In this document: piece by piece, positions 23,992 to 33,295 of the stretch
Layout of the letters: each line of letters begins with the position of its first letter
How positions within the stretch are numbered: position 1 is the stretch's first letter
Assembly: GCF_003610785.1 (NCBI RefSeq)
Contig: NZ_RAQQ01000009.1
Coordinates: 62,001 to 126,000 of the forward strand
Length of the DNA stretch: 64,000 nt
Source: Micromonospora globbae
Lineage (GTDB): Bacteria > Actinomycetota > Actinomycetes > Mycobacteriales > Micromonosporaceae
Direction of reading: 5' to 3'
Notes under the pieces: generated by a model
Told to the model about the DNA's origin: nothing
Database searches by the model: none
What the model saw: the letters and a program-made list of their open reading frames with translations, nothing else
Made by a program: the position numbers and the translations under genes

Positions 23992-24798
23992 CTAGTTGAT
24001 GAAGCGCAGGTCGGGGATCCAGTCGGCCGCCACCGCCATGATGTAGAAGTCGGTGAGCGCCAGGGTGCCGAGGGTGATCCACGCGAGCTGCATGTGCCGG
24101 ACGTTCAGCCAGGACACGCCGGTCCAGGCCCGGTAGCGCAGCGGGTGCTTGGAGAAGTGCTTCAGCCGCCCGCCGATGATGTGCCGGCAGGAGTGGCAGG
24201 AGATGGTGTACGCCCAGAGCATCACCACGTTGCCGATCAGGATGAGGTTGCCCAGCCCGAACCCGAAGCCCTCGGGCGAGTGGAAGGCGAGGATCGCGTC
24301 CCACGTGTTGATCAGCGAGATGATCGCGGCGGCGTAGAAGAAGTAGCGGTGCAGGTTCTGGCCGAGCAGCGGGAAGCGCGTCTCACCGCTGTACGCCTTG
24401 TGCCCGTCCGGCACGGCGCAGGCCGGCGGCGAGAGCCAGAACGACCGGTAGTACGCCTTGCGGTAGTAGTAGCAGGTCAGGCGGAACAGCAGCAGGAACG
24501 GCAGGGTGAACGCCGCCTCCGGGATGATCCACCAGTCGGGCAGGACGCGTCCGAAGTGCGCGGAGCCCTCGACGCACCGTTCGGTGATGCAGGGGGAGTA
24601 GAACGGGGTCAGGTAGTGGAAGTCCTCGACCCAGTACCACTTGTGCATGAAGACCCGGACCGTCGCGTACGCGACCCAGGCGGTGAGCCCGACGACGGTG
24701 ATCAGGGGGGCGAACCACCAGCGGTCGGTGCGCAACGTCCTCGCCGCGATGGCGGCGCGCGCCCGCGCTCCCCGCGGCATCGTTGCCGTTGATGTCAT
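23992..24798 (-). CDS. sdhC: succinate dehydrogenase membrane anchor (cytochrome b-like)
   Basis: 268 residues with five or so hydrophobic helices (WWFAPLITVVGLTAWVAYA, AAFTLPFLLLFRLTCYYY, FFYAAAIISLINTW, GNLILIGNVVMLWAYTISC, ITLGTLALTDFYIMAVA). Histidines in NLHRYFF, SCHSCRHI and VRHMQLAW are candidate haem ligands. There is a single anchor gene and no sdhD, as in the mycobacterial Sdh1 operon. ATG 24798 lies 8 nt after GAGGAG. It is the first gene of the operon. Confidence 0.88.
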   Translation of the reverse strand: MTSTATMPRGARARAAIAARTLRTDRWWFAPLITVVGLTAWVAYATVRVFMHKWYWVEDFHYLTPFYSPCITERCVEGSAHFGRVLPDWWIIPEAAFTLPFLLLFRLTCYYYRKAYYRSFWLSPPACAVPDGHKAYSGETRFPLLGQNLHRYFFYAAAIISLINTWDAILAFHSPEGFGFGLGNLILIGNVVMLWAYTISCHSCRHIIGGRLKHFSKHPLRYRAWTGVSWLNVRHMQLAWITLGTLALTDFYIMAVAADWIPDLRFIN

Positions 24799-25201
24799 TC
24801 GTCGTCTCCTCGACGGGCCCGCACACGCGGGCGTCTCTGCTCCGGTCGGCACGCGGACCGGCGAAACCGCACCCGCTTGCCACGTCATGCGCACACCAAC
24901 GACCGCGCCGAGGCTGTCGGCGCAGCTAAGTGACACACGTTACGCCGATCTTCGCGGGCCGTCCGCGCAAGGCAGTGTCCCGTGTGTCCGCCGCTCCGGG
25001 AAGTCTCGGCATGGCGATCGATGTGGCGATGTTAGGAAGTTCACTGCGTGGCCCTGACGCCGGGGTGGGTGAGCAGCGGGGAACGCGCCACCATCCGGAG
25101 CCCGCGGGCCGGCGGCTGTCCGCGGGCCGGCCGCTGTCCGCGGGCCGGCCGCTGTCCGCGGGCCGGCCGCTGCCGGCGGTGGCCTCGGGCCGGGGGAGTC
25201 G
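24799..25201. other. 403-nt region: sdh promoter side and tandem repeats
   Basis: The right part holds an 18-bp tandem array (listed separately). The left ~250 nt should contain the sdhC promoter; a less GC-rich minus-strand stretch around 24925-24945 (GTAACGTGTGTCACTTAG) is the best candidate. No gene with good codon use was found. Confidence 0.45.
25103..25174. repeat. four tandem copies of an 18-bp repeat
   Basis: Units CGCGGGCCGGCCGCTGTC start at 25103, 25121, 25139 and 25157. The array lies just past the stop of tldE. Confidence 0.9.
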
Positions 25202-26593
25202 TCAGCCGGACGCGCCGCCGGTGAAGTGCCAGGAGGCCAGCCGGATCGGCGGAGCCTCCCACCACGCGCCGTCCACGCGGTCCGGTTGGCGCACCGGATG
25301 CCGGCCCAGCCCGAGCACCGCGCCCGGCGCCAGCGCCCGCGGGTACGACTCGGTGAACCGGAAGTCGCGGACCGCGGCGGTGACGACGCCGTCCTCGACG
25401 AGCCACACCCCGTTGCGGGTCAACCCCGTGATGACGAGGCTCTTCGGGTCGAGCACCCGGGTGTACCAGAGGTCGCTGACCAGCAGCCCCCGCCCGACCT
25501 GCGCGACGAGGGCCGCGGTGTCCACGTCGGCCACCGCGCCGGCCGTGCCTGCGGCGCGCGGCTCGGCCGCGTCCTGACCGCCCGCGGCGCCGAGCAGGCG
25601 CAGGTTGCGGGGTATCGGCCCGAAGCTCGCCCCGCCGGGGACCGCGTGGCCGGTCGACTCGGCGCCCGCCTGCGCGGCCGTACGCCGGTCGTGCGCCACG
25701 GTGCGGGTGGTGCCGGCGTCGACGAGCGTGACCCGTCGCCGTGGCGTGCCCTCCAGGTCGAAGGGCAGGTCGGCGGCGCCGAGCGGGTCGTCGACCAGGG
25801 TGACGGCCGGGTCGAACTGCGCGGCGCCCGGCTCGACGAAGGACTGCCGCTCGACGTGGCGTTTGCCGTTGAAGCCGTACCAGGACAGGTTCTCCAGCAG
25901 GTCCGCCACGGCGGCCGGCTCGAACACCACCTCGTAGCGGCCCGGCGCCAGCTCGACCGGGTCGGCCCCGGCACGCGCCTTCGCGGCCGCCCGGGCGCCC
26001 AGCTCGGCGCCGTCCAGGTCGGCCAGCCGGTCGACGCACAGCCGGGCCACACCGTCCGCCCCGCCGGTGCGGGCGATGCCGTCCATGGCGGCCTCGGCCG
26101 AGCGGCCCTCCGCGCTGTGCCCGGCCGTGTTGGCGAACGCCGACGAGCGGTGGGCCGTGCGGCAGTATCCCGCGGTCTCCAGCCCACCGGCCGCCGCCAC
26201 GAACGCGCGGACCCGCTCAGCGCGCTCGTCCGGCTCGGCGTACGCGGTCGCCTCGTCGACCGTGGCGCCGGACGGCACCGGGGTGGGTGGGGTCAGCCCC
26301 GGCCAGGCCGGGTCGGGCGGGCACAGCCGGGCGGCGGCCAGGGTCCGCTCGACCAGCGCGCGGAGCCCGTCCGGGCTCACCACGCTGCCGCTGCCCGCGG
26401 CCGTACGCCCGTCGACGTGCACCCGCAGCCGCACCCCGACGGTCGACTCCGCGACGTTCTGGTGGATGAAGGAGTTCGCGAACCGGGTCAGCGCCAGGTC
26501 GGCCCGGGTCACCACGACCTCGGCCTGCGCGCCGGGGCCGCCGAGGCGGCGGACCAGGTCGACCACCTGACCGGCCAGTTCCCGCTCGCTCAC
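25202..26593 (-). CDS. tldE: TldE/PmbA-family metalloprotease subunit
   Basis: 463 residues. There is no HExxxH, as expected for the non-catalytic partner. Family features are RFANSFIHQNVAESTVGVRLRV near residue 37, RYEVVFEPAAVADLLENLSWYGFNGKRH in the middle (about 220-247), and the C-terminal LVITGLTRNGVWLVEDG. TldD/TldE heterodimers degrade unfolded peptides and mature some antitoxins and RiPP peptides. GTG 26593 lies 49 nt after the tldD stop, so the two are co-transcribed. Confidence 0.9.
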   Translation of the reverse strand: MSERELAGQVVDLVRRLGGPGAQAEVVVTRADLALTRFANSFIHQNVAESTVGVRLRVHVDGRTAAGSGSVVSPDGLRALVERTLAAARLCPPDPAWPGLTPPTPVPSGATVDEATAYAEPDERAERVRAFVAAAGGLETAGYCRTAHRSSAFANTAGHSAEGRSAEAAMDGIARTGGADGVARLCVDRLADLDGAELGARAAAKARAGADPVELAPGRYEVVFEPAAVADLLENLSWYGFNGKRHVERQSFVEPGAAQFDPAVTLVDDPLGAADLPFDLEGTPRRRVTLVDAGTTRTVAHDRRTAAQAGAESTGHAVPGGASFGPIPRNLRLLGAAGGQDAAEPRAAGTAGAVADVDTAALVAQVGRGLLVSDLWYTRVLDPKSLVITGLTRNGVWLVEDGVVTAAVRDFRFTESYPRALAPGAVLGLGRHPVRQPDRVDGAWWEAPPIRLASWHFTGGASG

Positions 26594-26642
26594 GCGACGA
26601 CCCCTTCCGCTCCTGACCGCGGCGCTCCCACGTTCCGTACGT

Positions 26643-28079
26643 TCACGCCCGCACCCCCACCCGGACGTTGCGGAACCGGGCCGGCGCGGCCGGGTGGCCC
26701 GTGTGCCCGACCTGGCCGGGCTGCCCCTTGCCGCAGTTCGGGGTGCCCCAGGCGACGGTCTCGGAGGAGAGCATGTCCATCGACCGCCAGAAGAGCGGAC
26801 CGATGCCGGTGTAGGTGGGGTTGCGCAGCATCCGTCCCCGCCGGCCCTTGCGCACCTCCCAACCGATCTCGCAGCCGAACTGGAAGTTGAGCCGCTTGTC
26901 GTCGATCGACCAGGACCGGTTGACGTCCATGAGCACCCCGTCGTCGGTGGCCGCGATGATCTCCTCCAGCGTGTGCGGGCCGGGCTCCAGGCCCACGTTC
27001 GTCATCCGCACCATGGGCAGCCGGGCCCAGCCGTCGGCGCGTACGCTCCCGCCGTACGGCAGGCCGGCGACGGCGGCCGAGTCACGGCCGGCGAGCACGC
27101 CCACCCACCGTCCCTCGCGGACGGCGTCCCGCTTGACCGCCGGTGAGCCCTCGTCGTCGTACCCGAAGCTGCCGAGCGCGCCGGGGATGGTCGGGTCGAT
27201 GGTCACGTTCATGAGGTCGGAGCCGTACCGCAGCGTGCCGAGCTGCGCGAGGTCGAGCCAGGACGTGCCGGCGAACGCGGCCTCCCAGCCGAGGATCCGG
27301 TCCAGTTCGATGGCGTGCCCGACCGACTCGTGGATCTGCAGGGCGAGCTGCTCGCCGCCGAGGATCAGGTCGGTCTCGCCGGCCGGGCACAGGGGCGCGG
27401 TCAGCAGCGCGCGGGACTCCTCGGCGATGCGCGCCGCGTGTGCCGCCAGGTCGAGCGAGGTGACCAGTTCCCAGCCGGTGGTGCCGTACTGGCCGCGGTA
27501 GCTGGGGTAGGAGCGGCGCTGGGTCTCGCCGTCGCCGATCGACGTGGCGGAGATGCCGGCGCCGCACTCCCGGATGCGCTGGTCGATCCGGTGGCCCTCG
27601 CTGGAGACGAACCACTTCGCCGTGTCCCAGATCTGGTAGAGCCCTTCGGCGACGTCGGCGCCGTGCGCCGCCATGGTCGCGGTCGCCTCGACCAGCAGGT
27701 CGCCCTTGTCGGAGAGCGCCACACCCAGCGGATCGACCTCGCACCCGGAGGCCCACGTCGCGGTCACGGGCTCCGCGGGGACCAGCTCGACGGGTGGCCC
27801 GGGGACGCGTCCGCTCGCCGCGGCGATCCGTGCGGCGCGGCGGCCGGCGTCGCGGGCCGCGGCGTCGGACAGATCAGGTACGGCGTGGAAGCCCCAGCTC
27901 GACCCGACCAGCGCCCGTACGCCCAGGCCGATGCTCTCGTCCTGGGTCAGCTCCTCGATCTCGCCGTTGCGCGCCGACATGGACTCGTAGCGCCGGTGCA
28001 TCACCCGGGCGTCGGCGTAGCGGGCTCCGGCGTCGAGGGCGGCCTGCACGGCGGCGGTCGCCGCGTCGAACTCGCTCAT
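26643..28079 (-). CDS. tldD: TldD-family zinc metalloprotease, catalytic subunit
   Basis: 478 residues. The zinc motif HESVGH (HExxxH) lies in LQIHESVGHAIELDRILGWE near residue 256-275. Earlier, ESMSARNGEIEELTQDESIGLGVRAL and later FGYDDEGSPAVKRDAVREG and NFQFGCEIGWEV are family blocks; a late cysteine is in GTPNCGKGQPG. ATG 28079 is supported by a TAGGGT -10 box ending 7 nt upstream, suggesting a leaderless mRNA. It forms a heterodimer with the downstream TldE. Confidence 0.92.
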   Translation of the reverse strand: MSEFDAATAAVQAALDAGARYADARVMHRRYESMSARNGEIEELTQDESIGLGVRALVGSSWGFHAVPDLSDAAARDAGRRAARIAAASGRVPGPPVELVPAEPVTATWASGCEVDPLGVALSDKGDLLVEATATMAAHGADVAEGLYQIWDTAKWFVSSEGHRIDQRIRECGAGISATSIGDGETQRRSYPSYRGQYGTTGWELVTSLDLAAHAARIAEESRALLTAPLCPAGETDLILGGEQLALQIHESVGHAIELDRILGWEAAFAGTSWLDLAQLGTLRYGSDLMNVTIDPTIPGALGSFGYDDEGSPAVKRDAVREGRWVGVLAGRDSAAVAGLPYGGSVRADGWARLPMVRMTNVGLEPGPHTLEEIIAATDDGVLMDVNRSWSIDDKRLNFQFGCEIGWEVRKGRRGRMLRNPTYTGIGPLFWRSMDMLSSETVAWGTPNCGKGQPGQVGHTGHPAAPARFRNVRVGVRA

Positions 28080-28086
28080 GCGACCG

Positions 28087-28092
28087 ACCCTA
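28087..28092 (-). promoter_or_regulatory. putative -10 box, leaderless tldD promoter
   Basis: TAGGGT on the minus strand with a 7-nt gap to the tldD ATG. Confidence 0.5.
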
Positions 28093-28112
28093 GGTGAGCC
28101 GGCCGACATCCG

Positions 28113-28661
28113 TCAGGTGACGACATCCTCCGGTCGGATAGCGGCCTGGACGGGCTCGGTGAGCGTCAGGGTCTCCCCGCGCTTGGCGGTCGAGTGCTCG
28201 ACGTGGTGCCGGCCCTGGCGCCGATACAGGTGCAGCGCGCCGACCTCCTGGTCGACGAGCAGGTACCAGTCGATGCCGGCGGAAGCGTAGTAGTGCATCT
28301 TGAGCACCTTGTCGGTAGCGGCGTTGCTGCGTGACACGATCTCGCCGACCAGGCGCACACCCGCGGCCTCGACGTACAACTCGTCGAGATCCACCGGTGA
28401 GGTGATGACCAGGTCCGGGATCGGGACGCGACCCGGCCGGAGGCGGACGTTCACCGCCTCGAGCAGTTCGAGTCCCACCGCTTCGGCAGCCGGCTCGAGG
28501 ATGTTCCCGAGCCTGCGGGAGATGCGTTGGTGCCGTGGGGTGGGCGCAGGGGTCACGTGGAGGCTCCCGTCGAAGAGTTCGACGCGTTGCCGCGTCTCGC
28601 CGAGGGCGAGGTACTCCTCTTCGGTCCACGGGCCTTCGTGGTCGAACACCGCCGCGGTCAT
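28113..28661 (-). CDS. Uma2-family endonuclease-like protein (DUF820)
   Basis: 182 residues. The PD-(D/E)xK core is visible as GRVPIPDLVITS (Asp), then GVRLVGEIVSRSNAATDKVLKMHYYASAGIDWYLLVD (Glu and Lys at the nuclease positions). The N-terminal WTEEEYLALGETRQRVELFDGSLHV is the family opening. Uma2 proteins are abundant in cyanobacteria and actinomycetes and their role is unclear. ATG 28661 has GGAGG upstream. It stands alone between tldD and the divergent ABC operon. Confidence 0.85.
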   Translation of the reverse strand: MTAAVFDHEGPWTEEEYLALGETRQRVELFDGSLHVTPAPTPRHQRISRRLGNILEPAAEAVGLELLEAVNVRLRPGRVPIPDLVITSPVDLDELYVEAAGVRLVGEIVSRSNAATDKVLKMHYYASAGIDWYLLVDQEVGALHLYRRQGRHHVEHSTAKRGETLTLTEPVQAAIRPEDVVT

Positions 28662-28856
28662 GGTCACCTCCACCTCGTGCCGGCGGGAATCGTCACCGTG
28701 CCACGGCGACCATCGTCGCACCCGCCGTGCGACCGCGCGGCGCGGGAGACGGAGTTGCGGACGTGAATCTCCTGCTGAGGGCTGGTCAACCTCGAAACGC
28801 AGTCGTTACGCTCAGGCCGCTGACAGCCCACGTTTTGTAGCTTATTTTCGCCTCCA

Positions 28857-28874
28857 GAACTTTGCTGTAAGTTC
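28857..28874. promoter_or_regulatory. inverted repeat GAACTT-N6-AAGTTC upstream of ABC operon
   Basis: Perfect 6-bp arms around TGCTGT in an AT-rich stretch (28835-28878), 25 nt before the first importer gene. It is probably an operator overlapping the promoter. Confidence 0.5.
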
Positions 28875-28899
28875 TCTTCGTCACCGAGGGGAGGCGGTC

Positions 28900-30003
28900 G
28901 TGGGCAGGTCGGAGTCGGTGCCGTCCGGGAGACCGGACCGCCCCGCGGTGCCGGAGCAGCGCTCCGGTGAGGATCCCTATCTGCGGGTGCGCGACCTGCG
29001 GGTGCGTTTCGACACCGAGGACGGCGTGGTCCGCGCGGTGGACGGCGTGTCGTTCGCGGTGGAGCGCGGGCGGACGCTCGGCATCGTCGGCGAGTCCGGC
29101 TCGGGCAAGAGCGTGACCTCGCTGGCCGTCCTGGGCCTGCACAACCCCAAGCGCGCCACCATCACCGGCGAGATCTTCGTGGGCGGCCGCCAGCTGGTCG
29201 GTCTGCCGGAGGAAGAGGTACGCCGGCTGCGCGGCCGGGACATGGCGATGATCTTCCAGGATCCGCTCTCCGCGCTGCACCCGTACTACACGGTGGGGAA
29301 GCAGATCGCCGAGGCGTACCGGGTGCACCACCCGCGCGCCGGCAAGCGGGAGGCCCGGCAGCGGGCGGTCGACATGCTCGGCCGGGTCGGCATCCCGCAG
29401 CCCGCGCGCCGCTTCGACCAGTACCCGCACGAGTTCTCCGGCGGCATGCGCCAGCGGGCGATGATCGCGATGGCGCTGGTCAACGACCCGGACCTGCTGA
29501 TCGCCGACGAGCCGACGACGGCGCTGGACGTCACGGTGCAGGCGCAGATCCTGGACCTGCTGGCCGACCTCCAGGCCGAGTTCCACTCGGCGATCATCAT
29601 GATCACGCACGACCTGGGCGTGGTCAGCCAGGTGGCCGACGACGTGCTCGTGATGTACGGCGGGCGGGCGGTCGAGCACGGCAGCGTCGAGCAGGTGCTG
29701 CGCCGGCCGCAGCACCCGTACACCTGGGGGCTGCTCTCCAGCGTGCCGTCCCTGCACGGTGACGCGGACGCGGACCTCGTGCCGATCCGGGGCAATCCGC
29801 CGAGCCTCATCAACCTGCCGTCCGGCTGCGCCTTCCATCCACGCTGCCGGTACGCCGACCGCAACGGCGACCGCTCCCGCACGGAGGTGCCCGAGCTGCG
29901 CCCGGCCGGCGAGGACGGCCACCAGGTGGCCTGCCACCTGGCCGCCGAGGAGCGGACCCGGCTGTACCGGGAAGAGGTCGCACAGGTGGGAGTGGCCCGG
30001 TGA
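28900..30003 (+). CDS. oligopeptide-type ABC transporter ATP-binding protein (DppD/OppD-like)
   Basis: 367 residues. Walker A is GESGSGKS near residue 66, the signature is [12 protein letters not shown] near 180, Walker B is LLIADEPT near 203, and the H-loop is IMITHDLG. The C-terminal oligo_HPY segment [16 protein letters not shown] with several cysteines is the hallmark of peptide/nickel importer ATPases. GTG 28900 is chosen for its GGGGAGG site; the much longer open frame to 28300 is antisense to Uma2. The stop overlaps the next start (GTGA). Confidence 0.93.
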   Translation: MGRSESVPSGRPDRPAVPEQRSGEDPYLRVRDLRVRFDTEDGVVRAVDGVSFAVERGRTLGIVGESGSGKSVTSLAVLGLHNPKRATITGEIFVGGRQLVGLPEEEVRRLRGRDMAMIFQDPLSALHPYYTVGKQIAEAYRVHHPRAGKREARQRAVDMLGRVGIPQPARRFDQYPHEFSGGMRQRAMIAMALVNDPDLLIADEPTTALDVTVQAQILDLLADLQAEFHSAIIMITHDLGVVSQVADDVLVMYGGRAVEHGSVEQVLRRPQHPYTWGLLSSVPSLHGDADADLVPIRGNPPSLINLPSGCAFHPRCRYADRNGDRSRTEVPELRPAGEDGHQVACHLAAEERTRLYREEVAQVGVAR

Positions 30004-31136
30004 GTCCAGTGGAGGAGGCCGCGGCGCGTCCGGTGACCGAGACCGAGCCGTTGCTGCGGGTACGTGGCCTGACGAAGCACTTCCCGGTGCGGACCGGGTT
30101 CCGCGGCCGCAGCCTGGTGCGTGCGGTCGACGGGCTGGACTTCGACGTGCGACCGGGGGAGACGCTCGGCCTCGTGGGCGAGTCCGGCTGCGGCAAGACC
30201 ACCACGGGCCGGATGCTGGTCCGCCTGCTGGAGCCCACCGTGGGCACCATCGAGTTCGATGGGCGGGACATCACCCACGCCGGCCGGCGCGAGCTGCGCC
30301 CGCTGCGCCAGGACCTCCAGATCATCTTCCAGGACCCGTACGCCTCGCTGAACCCCCGCCACACGGTCGGCCGGATCATCGCGATGCCCCTTCAGGTCAA
30401 CGGCATCGAGCCGCCGGGCGGCGTCAAGGCGCGGGTGCAGGAGCTGCTGGAGATCGTCGGGCTCAACCCGGAGCACTACAACCGGTACCCGCACGAGTTC
30501 TCCGGCGGGCAGCGGCAGCGGATCGGCATCGCCCGGGCGCTCGCGCTGCGGCCGAAGCTCATCGTCGCCGACGAGCCGGTGTCCGCCCTGGACGTCTCGA
30601 TCCAGGCGCAGGTCATCAACCTGCTCCGCGAGTTGCAGCGCGACCTCGGGCTGGCGTTCGTCTTCATCGCCCACGACCTGGCCGTGGTGCGGCACTTCTG
30701 CCAGCGGGTCGCCGTCATGTACCTCGGCAAGATCGTGGAGATCGGCGACCGGGACGACATCTACGAGCGGCCGCAGCACCCGTACACCCGGGCGCTCCTG
30801 TCGGCCATCCCGGACGTGACCCGGCTCGGCCCCGGCGGGCGGATCCGGCTGGCCGGCGACGTGCCCACCCCGCTCGACCCGCCGTCGGGCTGCCGGTTCC
30901 GCACCCGCTGCTGGAAGGCGCAGGACATCTGCGCGGCGGAGGAGCCGGCGCTCGTTCCCCGGGCCGGCGGCGGCCAGGCCACGGCGTGCCACTTCCCCGA
31001 GTCGGGGCCGGTCGCCGCCGCGACCGGTGCGCCGGCCGTGGCGGACGACGCCGGGCCGGTGGCGGACGACGGGACGGCCGGCGCGGGCGCCGCGGACGAC
31101 GGTTCCGGCACGACGGTCGAGGAGGTGTCGAAGTGA
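30000..31136 (+). CDS. oligopeptide-type ABC transporter ATP-binding protein (DppF/OppF-like)
   Basis: 378 residues. Walker A is GESGCGKTT near residue 60, the signature is [15 protein letters not shown] near 167, Walker B is [14 protein letters not shown], and the oligo_HPY end is [18 protein letters not shown]. After about residue 335 there is a Gly/Ala/Asp-rich tail ([17 protein letters not shown]) not needed for function. It pairs with the preceding ATPase. It overlaps both neighbours by 4 nt (GTGA at each end), so the operon is translationally coupled. Confidence 0.93.
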   Translation: MSPVEEAAARPVTETEPLLRVRGLTKHFPVRTGFRGRSLVRAVDGLDFDVRPGETLGLVGESGCGKTTTGRMLVRLLEPTVGTIEFDGRDITHAGRRELRPLRQDLQIIFQDPYASLNPRHTVGRIIAMPLQVNGIEPPGGVKARVQELLEIVGLNPEHYNRYPHEFSGGQRQRIGIARALALRPKLIVADEPVSALDVSIQAQVINLLRELQRDLGLAFVFIAHDLAVVRHFCQRVAVMYLGKIVEIGDRDDIYERPQHPYTRALLSAIPDVTRLGPGGRIRLAGDVPTPLDPPSGCRFRTRCWKAQDICAAEEPALVPRAGGGQATACHFPESGPVAAATGAPAVADDAGPVADDGTAGAGAADDGSGTTVEEVSK

Positions 31137-32140
31137 GCCTGTCCCCGGTCGAGGGAGTGGCGCTGGCCGAGATCGAGTCCGGCGGCGACGCGGAGGCGCC
31201 GGAGCGCAAGGGCGTCGTCGGCCGCTCGCCCGGCCAGCTCGCGTGGGCCCGGCTGCGCCGCGACCGTACGGCGATGGTCAGCGGCGGGATGCTGGTCCTC
31301 TTCATGGTGCTGGCGCTCGCCGCGCCGCTCATCCAGATGGTGTACGGGATCGGCCCCCGGGAGCAGTTCCAGCACCTGCTGGACGGGTTCGGCATGCCGC
31401 TCGGCTACGCCGGAGGCGTCTCCGGCGACCACTGGTTCGGGCTGGAGCCGGGCCTCGGCCGGGACATCTTCATCCGGCTGATCTACGGCCTGCGTACCTC
31501 GCTGTTCATCGCGTTCGCCGCGGCGGTCATCACCGCGACCATCGGCATCGTGCTCGGCACGCTCGCCGGTTACCTCGGCGGCTGGCTGGACGCGGTGATC
31601 AACTGGATCACGGACCTGACCCTCGCCATGCCGTTCCTGGTCATCGCGCTGGCGCTCACGCCGACGCTCGTGCTGCGGTTCTACGGCGAGCGGGAGGCCG
31701 TCTCGCCGGCCTTCGGGGTCGGCGTGCTGATCGCCGTCTTCGCGATCTTCGGCTGGACGAGCACCGCCCGGCTGGTCCGCGGGCAGGTGATCGCGCTGCG
31801 CGAGCGGGAGTTCGTGGAGGCGGCCCGGGCCAGCGGCGCCGGGCTCGGGCACATGCTGTTCCGGCAGTTGCTGCCGAACATCTGGGCGCCGATCCTCGTG
31901 TCGTTCTCGCTGGCCGTGCCGCAGTTCATCACCAGCGAGGCGGCACTCTCCTTCATCGGTGTCGGGCTGAGCGACGAGACGCCCAGCTTCGGCCGGATGA
32001 TCTACCGCAGCCTGGACTACCTCCAGACCGACCCGGCGTACGTGTTCTTCCCCGGCGTCATGATCTTCGCGCTCGTGTTCGCCTTCAACCTCTTCGGCGA
32101 CGCGCTGCGCGACGCCCTCGACCCGAAGTCGTCCCGGTAG
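31133..32140 (+). CDS. oligopeptide-type ABC transporter permease (DppC/OppC-like)
   Basis: 335 residues. An N-terminal cytoplasmic stretch leads to the first helix ([15 protein letters not shown]), then a periplasmic region with [20 protein letters not shown] typical of the C-type subunit. The EAA loop is [24 protein letters not shown], and the last helices include [31 protein letters not shown] 31133 overlaps the upstream stop and has GAGGAGG before it. Longer frames are shadows of the ATPase. Confidence 0.92.
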   Translation: MSLSPVEGVALAEIESGGDAEAPERKGVVGRSPGQLAWARLRRDRTAMVSGGMLVLFMVLALAAPLIQMVYGIGPREQFQHLLDGFGMPLGYAGGVSGDHWFGLEPGLGRDIFIRLIYGLRTSLFIAFAAAVITATIGIVLGTLAGYLGGWLDAVINWITDLTLAMPFLVIALALTPTLVLRFYGEREAVSPAFGVGVLIAVFAIFGWTSTARLVRGQVIALREREFVEAARASGAGLGHMLFRQLLPNIWAPILVSFSLAVPQFITSEAALSFIGVGLSDETPSFGRMIYRSLDYLQTDPAYVFFPGVMIFALVFAFNLFGDALRDALDPKSSR

Positions 32141-32150
32141 GGGTTTTGCC

Positions 32151-33137
32151 ATGGCGCGATTCCTGATCAAGCGGATCTTCTCCGCCACGCTGACCCTGTT
32201 CGCGGTGAGCGTGCTGACCTTCCTGATGTTCTTCGCCCTGCCCCGCGACCCGGTCACCGGCATGTGCCCGAAGAACTGCAACCCGGAGCGGTTGGAGCGG
32301 GTCCGCGAGGAGCTGGGCCTCAACGACCCGCTGGTGGCCCAGTACGCCGGCTACATGAAGGGCATCTTCACCGGCCGCGACCTCGGCAGCGCCCAGGGCG
32401 GTCACTGCGACGCACCCTGCCTGGGCTGGTCGTACGTCACGAACGAGGCGGTCTCCGACACCATCGCCCGGGTGCTGCCCGTGACGCTGAGCATCGTGAT
32501 CCCGGCGGCCGTCCTGTGGTTGCTGCTCGGGGTGGGGCTGGGCATGGTCTCGGCGCTGCGCCGCGGCACGTGGCTGGACCGGCTCGCCATCGGCTTCTCG
32601 CTCACCGGCGCGTCGTTGCAGCTCTACTTCGTCGGCGCGGTGCTGCTGCTGGTCTTCGTCTACAACCTGCGGCTCCTGCCGGTGCCGAGCTACACGTCGA
32701 TCTTCGACAATCCGCTGAAGTGGGCGAGCGGGCTGGTGCTCGCCTGGGTGGCGCTGGCCTTCCTCTTCTCGGCCATCTACGCGCGGCTGTCCCGCGCGCA
32801 GATGCTGGAGACGCTCTCCGAGGACTTCGTGCGTACGGCGCGGGCCAAGGGGTTGGCCAAACCCAAGGTGTACGGGCGGCACGCGCTGCGCGCGGCCATC
32901 ACCCCCGTGGTGACCATCGCGGGTCTCGACGTCGGCGGGGCGCTCGGCGGGACGGTCATCACCGAGACGACGTTCGGCATCCAGGGGCTGGGCCGGACGG
33001 CCGTGGACGCCGTACGCGCCGGTGACCTGCCCACCATCATGGCCACCGTGCTGATCGCCGCGGTGTTCGTGGTGCTCGCGAACATGCTGGTCGACCTGCT
33101 GTACGCGGCCATCGACCCCCGCGTGCGGCTGCGCTGA
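32151..33137 (+). CDS. oligopeptide-type ABC transporter permease (DppB/OppB-like)
   Basis: 328 residues. The N-terminal MARFLIKRIFSATLTLFAVSVLTF helix with the following RLERVREELGLNDPLVAQY segment marks the B-type permease. The EAA loop is DFVRTARAKGLAKPKVYGRHALR. The external loops contain two unusual cysteine pairs (MCPKNC near residue 43 and HCDAPC near 86) that may form disulfides. The C-terminus VDLLYAAIDPRVRLR is typical. It lies 10 nt after the C-type permease, a reversed B/C order compared with dpp operons. Confidence 0.92.
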   Translation: MARFLIKRIFSATLTLFAVSVLTFLMFFALPRDPVTGMCPKNCNPERLERVREELGLNDPLVAQYAGYMKGIFTGRDLGSAQGGHCDAPCLGWSYVTNEAVSDTIARVLPVTLSIVIPAAVLWLLLGVGLGMVSALRRGTWLDRLAIGFSLTGASLQLYFVGAVLLLVFVYNLRLLPVPSYTSIFDNPLKWASGLVLAWVALAFLFSAIYARLSRAQMLETLSEDFVRTARAKGLAKPKVYGRHALRAAITPVVTIAGLDVGGALGGTVITETTFGIQGLGRTAVDAVRAGDLPTIMATVLIAAVFVVLANMLVDLLYAAIDPRVRLR

Positions 33138-33179
33138 GACGGTCGCCGGTCGGGCCGGGTGGCCGGCGGGCGGGCGACG

Positions 33180-33240
33180 GTGAAATTTATCGACAACTGT
33201 TACACAACTCGAAGGTTTTCTTCTTTACGATCCTCGGGAC
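33180..33240 (+). promoter_or_regulatory. AT-rich promoter region of the substrate-binding protein gene
   Basis: Contains GAAATTTATCGACAACTGTT and TTTTCTTCTTTACGAT within otherwise GC-rich DNA, so the lipoprotein gene probably has its own promoter for higher expression than the permeases. Confidence 0.45.
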
Positions 33241-33295
33241 GTCGGCGGTTCCACCTCCGGCGGACCGCACGGCAGATGGGTGGAGGAGGTAGGAG

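Noticed and set aside
28300..28899. 200-codon upstream extension of the first importer ATPase
   Set aside because: It lies antisense to the Uma2 gene and crosses the AT-rich promoter; the GTG at 28900 has a proper ribosome site.
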